The notes under the pieces were generated by a model that saw only the letters and a program-made list of their open reading frames with translations, was not told the origin of the DNA and made no database searches. 64,000 nucleotides of DNA from Taishania sp037189645. Its GTDB lineage: Bacteria > Bacteroidota > Bacteroidia > Flavobacteriales_D > Crocinitomicaceae. The position numbers and the translations under genes are program-made. Every line of letters starts with the position of its first letter. Within the stretch, counting starts at the first letter, position 1. Location: contig JBBCIY010000008.1 in assembly GCA_037189645.1 (NCBI GenBank), positions 1 through 64,000 on the forward strand. Direction: 5' to 3'. This document shows positions 8,498 through 17,135 of this stretch, piece by piece.

Positions 8498-9572
8498 GCA
8501 GCAGAAAAATATATTCCAGCGGGAAATAAAGCTGGGGAAAAGCTTTCCTGATAAAGCCAAAGAAGCATTTTACAATGAGCTGGGATCACTGCTGGAAAGT
8601 GGTATTGACATCCAGCGTTCGCTCAACCTGCTCACAGAAGAACAGGAAAACAAGCGTGTAAAGGCAATCCTGGAAGGACTGGAAAGTGACCTGGTCGCCG
8701 GAAGCTCCCTGTCGGAATCCATGTCAAAATTAACTCATTTTTCCTCTTATGAATTTCAAAGTATCAGGATCGGGGAAGAAACAGGGAGATTAAAGATCGT
8801 ATTGCGCCAGCTCGCTTCTTTCTTTGAAGACAAAGTGAAGTTAAAGCGCCAGCTGATCGGTGTTTTTACCTACCCCGGGTTCGTGATGCTCATCACCATC
8901 GGTGTGTTGTACTTCATGCTTTCCAGTGTCGTGCCGATGTTCGAAGATGTGTTCAAACAATTCGGACAGGACCTTCCTCCGCTGACCCAAAAGATCATCT
9001 GGCTGTCCAACTACTTTTCGCTGATCATGCTCTACCTCTTCCTGGCAATAACCGGCGCCGGGATCTACATGTACACACAGCGGAACGAAGAATCCTACCG
9101 GAAATTCACTTCCGGGCTTATTCTCAGGATCCCCGTGTTCGGGCCGCTGATCAGAAAAGTGTACCTCGCAAGGATGTGCCAGAGCCTTTCCTTGTTGCTG
9201 GGAGCGAAAACTCCATTGGTGACGGCACTGGAACTGATGGAGGAAATGATCGACTTTTACCCCATAGAATCAGCGGTCCGGTCCATAAAAGAAGATATCA
9301 AAAAAGGAGGCGCATTGCATGAAGGAATGTCAAAATTTGCTATTTTTGACAAGCGAATGGTTTCTTTAGTCAAAATCGCCGAGGAAATCAACCAACTGGA
9401 CACTACCTTTGACCGCTTATCCAAACAGTATCAGGAAGATATCGAATACCGTACAAAACTGATCGGAACGATTGTAGAACCCGCAATCATTGTAGTAATC
9501 GGGTTAATAGTAGGGATCATTATGGTTTCAATGTATCTACCGATGTTTAATTTGAGTAATGTTATAAAGTAA
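8490..9572 (+). CDS. gspF: Type II secretion/type IV pilus inner-membrane platform protein
   Basis: The 360-residue protein has the GspF/PilC layout: a cytoplasmic domain with LLESGIDIQRSLNLL, a first membrane helix at about 130-155 (GVFTYPGFVMLITIGVLYFM), a second at about 173-193, a repeated cytoplasmic domain (LLLGAKTPLVTALELM) and a last helix near the C-terminus. Two GspF domains are therefore present. The protein connects the ATPase to the pseudopilus in the inner membrane. Length is slightly below the usual 400. It sits between pseudopilin genes, as expected. Confidence 0.92.
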   Translation: MSEQQKNIFQREIKLGKSFPDKAKEAFYNELGSLLESGIDIQRSLNLLTEEQENKRVKAILEGLESDLVAGSSLSESMSKLTHFSSYEFQSIRIGEETGRLKIVLRQLASFFEDKVKLKRQLIGVFTYPGFVMLITIGVLYFMLSSVVPMFEDVFKQFGQDLPPLTQKIIWLSNYFSLIMLYLFLAITGAGIYMYTQRNEESYRKFTSGLILRIPVFGPLIRKVYLARMCQSLSLLLGAKTPLVTALELMEEMIDFYPIESAVRSIKEDIKKGGALHEGMSKFAIFDKRMVSLVKIAEEINQLDTTFDRLSKQYQEDIEYRTKLIGTIVEPAIIVVIGLIVGIIMVSMYLPMFNLSNVIK

Positions 9573-9574
9573 AC

Positions 9575-9991
9575 ATGTCAAAAAATAAAAAAAAGAGCGG
9601 GTACGCAGATGCCTTCTCATTGGCTGAAATTCTGATCGTTCTTGCAATTATGGGGATCCTGATCATGTTGGTGGTTCCGAACCAGACAGGGGTTGCTTCA
9701 CGTACCAAAAGCCTGGAAGCGCAGCAGGAGCTGAAAATGATCCATAACCTTCAATACGCCCATTTCCTGCAGTTCTCCAAATATTCTTCCGACCTTCAAT
9801 CCATCAATTACATTCCCCACAAGACAGTGTTGTCCGGCGGAACGGCAAATTATGAAATATCCATCATCGAAGCCACACCCGGGGGGTTCAAGGCAAAAGC
9901 AGAAGCTGTTGTTGATTTCAACGGGGATGGTAAAAAGAACATATGGGAAATCGACCAGGATGGTGTCCTGAAAGAAGTTCAGCCCGATTAA
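9575..9991 (+). CDS. gspG: Major pseudopilin-like protein
   Basis: The 138-residue protein has an excellent prepilin signal: basic leader, Ala13|Phe14, Glu18 at +5, and a hydrophobic helix (ILIVLAIMGILIMLVVPN). The C-terminal part has VDFNGDGKKNIWEIDQDG, an Asp/Asn-rich loop resembling the calcium site near the C-terminus of GspG. It starts 2 bp after gspF. It is probably the main pseudopilus subunit. Confidence 0.75.
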   Translation: MSKNKKKSGYADAFSLAEILIVLAIMGILIMLVVPNQTGVASRTKSLEAQQELKMIHNLQYAHFLQFSKYSSDLQSINYIPHKTVLSGGTANYEISIIEATPGGFKAKAEAVVDFNGDGKKNIWEIDQDGVLKEVQPD

Positions 9992-9995
9992 AACA

Positions 9996-10475
9996 ATGCT
10001 CACCTTTTTCCTTATAGCTCTTCTGCTGGTTATCTTTTACCAGGATCTGCGTTACCGCGCGGTCATGTGGATATTATTCCCATTACTGGCAGGACTGTGC
10101 TTCTGGTACAATTACGGGCAAACCGACTGGACAGCCATTTTCCTGAACGTAGCGTTTGTCCTTTTTCTCCTGGCGGGATTAACAGTCTATATTTCTGTCA
10201 GGAGAAAGCAACTGACAGCCATCTGGAACGGTTTTTTCAGCTGGGGAGATATCCTGTTCATCCTGGCGATCACACCGCTTTTTGATCCGGTTCATTACAT
10301 CTATTTCTTTACATTCGGAACACTGATGACCTTGCTTATTCACCTGTCTGTGATGAAATTCACCACCGATAAAACAATTCCTTATGCCGGTTATCTTTCA
10401 CTGGCCTCCATACTCTACGTGGTATTTACACCACAGGTTCATTTATTTTTTCTCTTTCTGAATGGAAACAGGTAG
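9996..10475 (+). CDS. gspO: Short prepilin peptidase, A24 family
   Basis: The protein is polytopic (159 residues, about six hydrophobic segments). It keeps the two aspartates of A24 aspartic peptidases: Asp17 in YQDLRYRAV and Asp85 in SWGDILF. It lacks the N-terminal cytoplasmic methyltransferase/zinc domain of full-length GspO/PilD, so it resembles the short peptidases of Tad and archaeal systems. It should cut the leader peptides of the three pseudopilins encoded just upstream. It overlaps gspE by 14 bp. Confidence 0.75.
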   Translation: MLTFFLIALLLVIFYQDLRYRAVMWILFPLLAGLCFWYNYGQTDWTAIFLNVAFVLFLLAGLTVYISVRRKQLTAIWNGFFSWGDILFILAITPLFDPVHYIYFFTFGTLMTLLIHLSVMKFTTDKTIPYAGYLSLASILYVVFTPQVHLFFLFLNGNR

Positions 10476-11874
10476 ATCAGTCATAGAAGTTTCACAGGAA
10501 AACCAGCAATTGATCCGCTCGGATGTTGCCTGGCATTACCGTATCCTTCCCTGTGAAGTTTCAGAAACAGAAGTCTCCTTTTATTGGGATGAAACCGGAA
10601 ACGCTTCGCTGGTGAAAGAAGAGCTCACCGCTCTGTTCGGGAAAACCATTACCCTGACCCCGGTGGACAGTGAGCTGATCAAAAGAGCGCTCGGGAAATA
10701 TTACCGGAATACTTCTGAAAGTGAAACAAAGCTCACTTTCGACGCCAAGACTGATTTTGTCGACCGTCTCATACAAGAAGCAAATCATCTGGGGAGCAGT
10801 GATATTCACATTGAAATCTTTGAAGATTTCGCACGGGTCAGGATCCGGATAGACGGCCACCTGATCCAGCGTTATACGATCGAGAAAAAAGATTATCCGG
10901 AGCTGGTGAACAAAATCAAGATCCGCTCCAACCTGGACATCTCCGAAAAGCGGCTGCCACAGGACGGACGGATCCAGTACCAGGATTTTGATATCCGTGT
11001 TTCGATCCTGCCCACCCTGTACGGAGAAAAAATCGTTATGCGGATCCTCGGGCACGACGCATCCTCCATCAGCATCGATAAACTGGGATTTTCCGGGGAA
11101 GAAAAACGAAATTACCTGGAAGGCGTTAAAAAACCGAACGGGATCATGCTCATCAGCGGCCCCACGGGATCAGGAAAAACCACCACGTTATATGCAACTC
11201 TGAAACTGCTGAATGATGAACGCAGGAACATTGTAACAGTAGAAGACCCGGTGGAATACACGCTGGAAGGGATCAACCAGGTGCAGCTGAAAGAGTCCAT
11301 CGGTCTGACTTTTTCCAGTGCGTTGAGGTCTTTCTTACGGCAAGACCCGGATGTGATCATGCTGGGAGAGATCCGTGACGGGGAAACCGCCCAGATGGCA
11401 ATAAGGGCAGCGCTTACAGGACACCTGGTGTTGTCCACCATCCACACCAATTCAGCCTGGGGAACCATCTCCCGGCTCATTGACATGGGAGTGCCTCCGT
11501 TTCTGCTGGCCAATACGATCAACACTTCCGTTGCACAGCGGCTGGTGCGAAAACTCTGCGATTGCAAAGTCGAGGAACCCCTCAAAAAACAGGACTGGAT
11601 CATACAGCAAAGTGAGTTCGAAGCACCACAACACCATCATGTAGCATTCGGATGCGACAAGTGCCACTTTACAGGATACAAAGGCCGGATCGCACTGTAT
11701 GAAGTGATCCCTATTGACGGAATACTGGCACAGAAGATCAAGAACAATGACTATAGCGTTGATGACATTTTAAGGGAAAGGGGCATCAGGAAACTTTCAC
11801 AACGCGCCTATGAATTATTTACCACAGGAGAAACTTCACTGGAGGAGGTCTATCCTTTATTAACCGAATTTTAA
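10462..11874 (+). CDS. gspE: Type II secretion/type IV pilus assembly ATPase
   Basis: The 470-residue protein has an N-terminal domain, then the secretion ATPase core: Walker A GPTGSGKTT (about 233-241), Asp box VTVEDPVEY, Walker B VIMLGEIRD, and His box TGHLVLSTIHTN. A cysteine pair pattern follows (CDC near 366 and CDKC near 398), fitting the zinc-binding element of GspE, although the first pair is CxC instead of CxxC. It powers pseudopilus assembly from the cytoplasmic side. It is shorter at the N-terminus than Proteobacterial GspE. Confidence 0.95.
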   Translation: METGRSVIEVSQENQQLIRSDVAWHYRILPCEVSETEVSFYWDETGNASLVKEELTALFGKTITLTPVDSELIKRALGKYYRNTSESETKLTFDAKTDFVDRLIQEANHLGSSDIHIEIFEDFARVRIRIDGHLIQRYTIEKKDYPELVNKIKIRSNLDISEKRLPQDGRIQYQDFDIRVSILPTLYGEKIVMRILGHDASSISIDKLGFSGEEKRNYLEGVKKPNGIMLISGPTGSGKTTTLYATLKLLNDERRNIVTVEDPVEYTLEGINQVQLKESIGLTFSSALRSFLRQDPDVIMLGEIRDGETAQMAIRAALTGHLVLSTIHTNSAWGTISRLIDMGVPPFLLANTINTSVAQRLVRKLCDCKVEEPLKKQDWIIQQSEFEAPQHHHVAFGCDKCHFTGYKGRIALYEVIPIDGILAQKIKNNDYSVDDILRERGIRKLSQRAYELFTTGETSLEEVYPLLTEF

Positions 11875-13799
11875 TGAGAAAACAGATTCTACTATCTCTT
11901 TCATTTATTTTTTGTTCTGCACTTTATGTGTCTGCCCAAAAGTATACGGAAATACAGCTGCGGGCATTGTTCGACAGTGTCTCAGTCGCTCATAAAGGGT
12001 ACGATAACAAGCTGCAGTTGAATGTCACCCAGCTTTCCCTTGCCGAGCTGGTCAGCTCCGTTGCGCTGGAAAACAACCTGAATGTAAGTGTGGACCCTTC
12101 CCTGAGACAAAGTATCTCCTACAACTTCTTTGACGCGAAGGTAAAGGACATGTTCATCTTCCTGTACCTGAATTTTGAGCTGGAATACGAGTTCATCGGT
12201 ACGATCTTATCCGTAAAAAAACGAGTGAAAGCAGAGGAGCCGGTCATTATCAGGCCAAGAGAGCTAGACATCACCTACAATCCCGCCAACCAGTTTTTAT
12301 CCATGGACCTGAAAAACGATTCATTGTGGAGGGCTGCGGAAAAGATTACCCGGCTATCGGGAAAGAATTTTGTCATTGATCCCCAGATACGGAACAAACA
12401 GGTCAACGCGTTCTTTCAGAACCGCCCTTTTGATGAGGTGCTGGAAATGTTCGTACGGTCCAATTCAATGGGAGTCACAAAAGACACCTCAGGCTATTAC
12501 CAGCTGTTCCCGGTAACAGAGAACACTGCTGATGCAGCCGGGCAGGCAGGTGCGCGTGGAGGAAGGAACACCCCTTCCCCCAAAGCCGGGAATACAGAGG
12601 AAACGGAAACATTCAGGCTAACCAGGACGCCCGAAGGGAATTTAAATGTTAAAGCGATCGGTACACCCCTGAGTGAAATTGTTGGAACCGCAGCAAAAAC
12701 CTCAGGCGTGCATTACGTACAATACTCAAAGCTGGACGGAACCGCTACCATAGAAGTAAATAACATCAGCTTCCAGGACCTGATGAACCGCTTGTTCAAC
12801 TCCACCAATTACAGCGCGGTAAAAGACGGAGACCTCTACGTGATTGGTGAAAGCAAGTTTGAAGGAATACGCAGAACAGAGCTCATCCGGCTGGAAAACA
12901 GGACAATCGAATCCGTAAAAACAGCCATTCCGAAAGAAATGACCACCGGGCTTGAAGTCAATGAGTTCGTTGAATTAAATGCATTGATCGTGACAGGAGG
13001 TGAGCGGCAGATCCGGGAGCTGAAATCATTTGTGTCAAGCATTGATGTTGTTGTCCCGATGGTACAGATCGACGTTATGTTATTGTACTCCGGGAAGAAT
13101 TACGACCTGAACAGCGGGTTTGAAGCAGGACTGAGCAGTGAAAAGGTGAAAACAGAAGGAACGATCTTCCCCGGGCTGGATATGACGCTCGGCTTCAACA
13201 CCATTAACACCATTTTAAATGCCATCAACGGCTTTGGGGTTGTCAACCTTGGGCAGGTAACCGAAAATTTTTACATGTCACTCAACCTCTTAGAGAGCAA
13301 TAGCATCATCGAGATCGAAAGCACACCAAAGATCTCTACTCTCAACGGGCACGTGGCAAAACTGTCAATCGGGGAAACAACCTATTACCAGGAACAGCAG
13401 CTGAGCTTTCAGCCGATCAACCAGAACGCAGGATTCCAGCAAAGCTCAAGGGTCTGGAAGAACCTGGATGCGAACCTGAGCGTGACGATAAAACCGTTTG
13501 TAAGTGCCGATGAATACGTGACACTGACCATCACGGTAAAACAGGAAGATTTCGGAGGACGTGTTGACCCTACTGCTCCGCCGAACTTGTCCAACCAGAA
13601 TTTCGAATCAGTCATCCGTGTCAAGAACGGGGAAGTAATCCTGCTGGGAGGGCTGGAAAAGAAATCTGTCAATGATTCCGGTAAAGGTACACCAGTACTT
13701 TCAAGGATCCCGATCTTAAAATGGTTTTTCAGCTCCCGGAAAAAGGTGCGTGAAAAATCCAAATTACATATTATTATCCGACCGATAGTGACCTATTAA
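11874..13799 (+). CDS. gspD: Secretin, outer-membrane channel
   Basis: The 641-residue protein starts at ATG 11874, overlapping the gspE stop by one base, and has a signal peptide ending SAQ (residue 22). N-terminal modules look like STN/N0 (about 40-95) and N1-type repeats (about 145-205, 255-320). Residues of about 395-641 form the secretin domain, with the conserved run SIIEIESTPKISTLNGHVAKL and ending in GGLEKKSVNDSGKGTPVL and IPILKWFFSSRKKV. A linker of low complexity sits near 222-242. It is the gated pore of the system. Confidence 0.93.
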   Translation: MRKQILLSLSFIFCSALYVSAQKYTEIQLRALFDSVSVAHKGYDNKLQLNVTQLSLAELVSSVALENNLNVSVDPSLRQSISYNFFDAKVKDMFIFLYLNFELEYEFIGTILSVKKRVKAEEPVIIRPRELDITYNPANQFLSMDLKNDSLWRAAEKITRLSGKNFVIDPQIRNKQVNAFFQNRPFDEVLEMFVRSNSMGVTKDTSGYYQLFPVTENTADAAGQAGARGGRNTPSPKAGNTEETETFRLTRTPEGNLNVKAIGTPLSEIVGTAAKTSGVHYVQYSKLDGTATIEVNNISFQDLMNRLFNSTNYSAVKDGDLYVIGESKFEGIRRTELIRLENRTIESVKTAIPKEMTTGLEVNEFVELNALIVTGGERQIRELKSFVSSIDVVVPMVQIDVMLLYSGKNYDLNSGFEAGLSSEKVKTEGTIFPGLDMTLGFNTINTILNAINGFGVVNLGQVTENFYMSLNLLESNSIIEIESTPKISTLNGHVAKLSIGETTYYQEQQLSFQPINQNAGFQQSSRVWKNLDANLSVTIKPFVSADEYVTLTITVKQEDFGGRVDPTAPPNLSNQNFESVIRVKNGEVILLGGLEKKSVNDSGKGTPVLSRIPILKWFFSSRKKVREKSKLHIIIRPIVTY

Positions 13800-14953
13800 T
13801 GAAGTTCCAGCTGAAAAATAGATGGCATCCCAGACAGATGATTGTCGTGTTTATTGAAAACACGGGAACGGGCTTTGAATTGAAAGCAGTTTCCATGCAT
13901 ACCAGAAAAGGAATCCGTTCAGTGGATTCTTTCAGTTCCCTAGATGACATCATTGCTAAATACGGCACCTATGCCACCTACTGGGTACATGTTGACGGAA
14001 CAGGTGTGCTGACCCGGATCGTAGATGCTCATTCCGACTATAAAAAAGATTTGCTGATGAATGTCGATCCGGATGATTTTTTCTTTACAACCATCAGTTC
14101 CCCGGGAAACAGGCTCGTCTCATTTGTACGGAAATCCGTTGTTGAATCCTTCATGGAGCAGATCCGTGAAAAGAAATTATTCCTCATCGGTGTCTCCTGT
14201 GGTTTTGCCCCGGCAGGACTGTTGCTGGAAGACAAGGAAACGGCTTCGTTCGACTATACGCTCACCCGGGAGGATCAATGGTTTACTTCACTGGAACGGA
14301 TGGAATCACCTTCCCGCAACCAGTTTCACAACGGCAGCTTTCTTTCCAGGACAGAATTCCTGGCAACTGCGATCGGAAATGCTGTTTTTTCCCAACGACC
14401 TGACTTTGAGCCTGAATTCAATAAAGAAAAACTGAAAGAGGTCAGGGAATATGCTAAATTCAAAACCATAGGGGTGAGCAGTATCGCCGCAATCCTCCTC
14501 ATACTGATCTGCAATTATTTCTATCTCAATCATCTCAATAACAGGATTGCAGACAAAGAGGCGGAGATCGCGCTGAATAATTCCAACCTGTCATTGCTGG
14601 ACAAGCTGAACCAGGAAGAGATCCGGAAGAGGCAACTGGTGGCGAACTCCAACACAAATACCACTTTTTTCATTTCCTATTACCTGGATGAAATCGGTAA
14701 AAGCGTACCCGAAAAGATCCGGCTGCTGGAAATGTATGTGTTCCCGCTTACTCAGAAACTAAAGGAAAAACGAAAAGTGGAAATCGATAAGACCCGGATC
14801 GAAGTTACAGGATGGGCGTATGACAATATCGTTCTGGATGACTGGATCGAAAAGCTGGACAGGCAGGACTGGGTAAAAAGTGTGGAGCTCGTCAACTATC
14901 ACCGGAATAATGACGAAGCAGAATTTAAAATCATTATCTTTCTGACAGAATGA
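13799..14953 (+). CDS. gspL: GspL/PilM-PilN-like inner-membrane assembly protein
   Basis: The 384-residue protein has a cytoplasmic N-terminal domain of about 220 residues, one membrane helix (about 225-243, TIGVSSIAAILLILICNYFYL), a coiled coil (about 245-285) and a ferredoxin-like C-terminal domain. This order matches GspL, or PilM fused to PilN. Sequence similarity to textbook GspL is weak by eye; architecture and position between gspD and gspM support the call. It should bind GspE on the cytoplasmic side. Confidence 0.65.
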   Translation: MKFQLKNRWHPRQMIVVFIENTGTGFELKAVSMHTRKGIRSVDSFSSLDDIIAKYGTYATYWVHVDGTGVLTRIVDAHSDYKKDLLMNVDPDDFFFTTISSPGNRLVSFVRKSVVESFMEQIREKKLFLIGVSCGFAPAGLLLEDKETASFDYTLTREDQWFTSLERMESPSRNQFHNGSFLSRTEFLATAIGNAVFSQRPDFEPEFNKEKLKEVREYAKFKTIGVSSIAAILLILICNYFYLNHLNNRIADKEAEIALNNSNLSLLDKLNQEEIRKRQLVANSNTNTTFFISYYLDEIGKSVPEKIRLLEMYVFPLTQKLKEKRKVEIDKTRIEVTGWAYDNIVLDDWIEKLDRQDWVKSVELVNYHRNNDEAEFKIIIFLTE

Positions 14954-15477
14954 CGTTTTTTGATACATATAGCTACAAACAGAAGAACTATGCATTGCTT
15001 GTGATCATTGTACTGCTTGCTGCCGCTGTATACAAGCGGTCTGTTTCCGTTACAATTGAAACAAAAGCCTACGAAAGAGAGCTGAATGAAAAGCTGGAAA
15101 CGGCAGACAAAGCTCTTGCAGATATCAGTACGAAAAACAATGAAATCGCGCTGCTGGACCGGATGCTCGGGAAGGAAAATTCATCGGTAGAGAAAGTACA
15201 GCAAGGGTTCTTAAACTTTTTCGCACAACGGTCGGCTTCCATCAGCGTATATAAGATCGAGGAAGTCCTGAAGTACCAGCATCCTGACTTTACGATCAAT
15301 ACCCATCAGGTCGTGCTGAAAGGAGGTTACCTGAAAACACTGGAGTTTATTTACAATATGGAAAAAGAATTTGACCTGGCACGGCTTGTCAATGTCTCTT
15401 TTGAATACAAAAAAGTGAATTCGGAAGAACCTGAATCACTCTATACAACATTAATCCTGCAAAATTATATGCGATGA
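14950..15477 (+). CDS. gspM: GspM/PilO-like inner-membrane protein
   Basis: The 175-residue protein has one membrane helix at about 14-29, a coiled coil (about 33-70) and a small alpha/beta domain, the architecture of GspM and PilO. It overlaps gspL and the next gene by 4 bp each. It is expected to form the periplasmic link of the platform with GspL and GspC. Confidence 0.6.
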   Translation: MTFFDTYSYKQKNYALLVIIVLLAAAVYKRSVSVTIETKAYERELNEKLETADKALADISTKNNEIALLDRMLGKENSSVEKVQQGFLNFFAQRSASISVYKIEEVLKYQHPDFTINTHQVVLKGGYLKTLEFIYNMEKEFDLARLVNVSFEYKKVNSEEPESLYTTLILQNYMR

Positions 15478-16469
15478 AAAAGAACATCTTTTTTTTAACG
15501 ATGGCAATCGGAATGACTGCTTTCCTGATGACAACGGGATGCAAGGAGATCATAGCGAAAAAAATATCTTCGGAGATACCCGTTCTGATCGTTCCCTCCA
15601 GCAATGATACCATCCAGTTCAATCCAGTTCAGTTCAAATGGGAAGAAATGGAAGGAGCAACCAGTTACAGGCTGCAGGTAGTAACCCCGGATTTTTCGAA
15701 TATCAGCTATTTCACGTTGGATACGATCGTGACCGGAACGGAATTTTACGCAGCACTTGATTCTGCCGGATACGAGCTGAAACTGACTGCCCTCAATGCC
15801 GGGTATGAATCGCAAACCCTCGGCCCTGTAGCCTTTTGGGTAGGCGTGCAGCCATCTGCGGGAAGCGGTTCTTCAGTAGTGCTTTCCGCTCCGTCGGCAG
15901 GAGCATACAAACCGGAAAATTTTTCAGGACCGTTTTCATGGAACTCCCTTATCTCAGCCACCTCCTATGAGTTCAGCCTGAGAACCGGAAGTGTATTCGC
16001 CACCGGGACTCCCGTGCATTTCCAGAATGGTGTTGTCACAACAAACCTCACACTTCCCGGAACAGTCACCTTGCAGGAAGGAGAATACACCTGGGGAGTA
16101 AAGGCATACCTTTCCAACGGGGGAGAAACAAACTATTCGACACGTATCCTGTATATTGATACCACCGACCCCAATATTCCGGCCGGCACAATGATACCTT
16201 CCGGGACATTTGAGACGGGAACCGTCGTTTTTTCATGGAGCAATGGAACAGATCCGGGTACCATACAATCCCCTGTAACATCTGTCCTCCAGGTTTCCCC
16301 GGATCCAGGGTTTGCATCTACCTGGGCGGAAGAATCCATACAGGGCAATAACGTTTCAGTCGATATGTCTTCTGCTCCTTTCGGCACTTATTACTGGAGA
16401 GTGTACAATATAGATGCCGCAGGAAACACCTCTGCCTATTCAGCGTCTCACCAGTTTACATTGAATTAG
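15474..16469 (+). CDS. Lipoprotein with Ig-/fibronectin-like repeats
   Basis: The 331-residue protein has a signal peptide with Cys23 in TTGC, so it is a lipoprotein. The rest holds about three beta-sandwich repeats with the recurring pattern FKWEEMEGATSYRLQV, FSWNSLISATSYEFSL and TYYWRVYNIDAAGNTS, like Fn3/SusE-type domains. Such a protein is not a standard T2SS part. Its coupling (4-bp and 1-bp overlaps) suggests it belongs to this machine, perhaps as pilotin-like or surface module. Role unknown. Confidence 0.65.
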   Translation: MKKNIFFLTMAIGMTAFLMTTGCKEIIAKKISSEIPVLIVPSSNDTIQFNPVQFKWEEMEGATSYRLQVVTPDFSNISYFTLDTIVTGTEFYAALDSAGYELKLTALNAGYESQTLGPVAFWVGVQPSAGSGSSVVLSAPSAGAYKPENFSGPFSWNSLISATSYEFSLRTGSVFATGTPVHFQNGVVTTNLTLPGTVTLQEGEYTWGVKAYLSNGGETNYSTRILYIDTTDPNIPAGTMIPSGTFETGTVVFSWSNGTDPGTIQSPVTSVLQVSPDPGFASTWAEESIQGNNVSVDMSSAPFGTYYWRVYNIDAAGNTSAYSASHQFTLN

Positions 16470-16945
16470 TGAAAAACAAAGCCTTCACATACCTGCTTAT
16501 AGTTGTTGTTGCCGTGATCTGGTACCAGGTATTTCTCCGCATCAAGTCAAATGTAGCCGCAAGCGATGAAGGAAACCTGGCGCTTTCACAGCAGAATCTG
16601 AAATTTGTTCTCATCCAGAAAGACACGTTCCTGCTGGATGCCAGCTACCGGGATCCTTTTATCGGGAAAGCAAAATTGGAACCCAGCGATCTTCCTGTTC
16701 AGGAGACCATCTCTCCTTCCTACGTACCTGCAAAGCCTCAGTTTACCTGGCCAACGATCAATTATTATGGCTGGGTACGAAAAACGGATTCCAAAAACCC
16801 ATTGTGCATCGTAAACATTGACGGAATGCTGCTGTACCTCAGGAAAGGAGAAGAAATATTCGACGGAATCCGTGTAATGGCAGTTGAAAGGGATTTCATC
16901 CAGCTGAAAAAAGGAAAGAACCAGCACTATTTTTACCGGGAATAA
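16469..16945 (+). CDS. gspC: GspC/PilP-like protein
   Basis: A GTG start overlapping the previous stop gives 158 residues. An N-terminal membrane helix (FTYLLIVVVAVIWYQVFL) is followed by a linker and a small beta domain (YYGWVRKTDSKNPLCIV, LLYLRKGEEIFDGIRVMAVE, FIQLKKGKNQHYF), the typical homology-region fold of GspC and PilP that docks onto the secretin. It is the last gene of the operon. No clear terminator follows. Confidence 0.6.
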   Translation: MKNKAFTYLLIVVVAVIWYQVFLRIKSNVAASDEGNLALSQQNLKFVLIQKDTFLLDASYRDPFIGKAKLEPSDLPVQETISPSYVPAKPQFTWPTINYYGWVRKTDSKNPLCIVNIDGMLLYLRKGEEIFDGIRVMAVERDFIQLKKGKNQHYFYRE

Positions 16946-17039
16946 ATCAAATCCTTCCGTATCATTCCGACAAAATATAACAGACTCGTTAACAACTGAT
17001 ACTCCTATTATTTTTCTTCTACTACTACCGTCCTGCTTT

Positions 17040-17060
17040 TTCTGAACAAACCATTCAGAA
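17040..17060. repeat. Short inverted repeat before the T9SS beta-helix gene
   Basis: TTCTGAA (17040-17046) and TTCAGAA (17054-17060) form a 7-bp inverted repeat with a 7-base spacer, about 75 bp upstream of the gene. It could be an operator or a weak hairpin. Confidence 0.25.
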
Positions 17061-17135
17061 CGTAAAAAGCACATTCCTGTGCTACCTTGGAAGATGTTTG
17101 TTCCTTTACAACATCAATTATTAATCATACACATC

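Noticed and set aside
11112..11603. 163-codon minus-strand frame inside gspE
   Set aside because: Shadow of the conserved ATPase core; Ser/Arg-rich and without homology.
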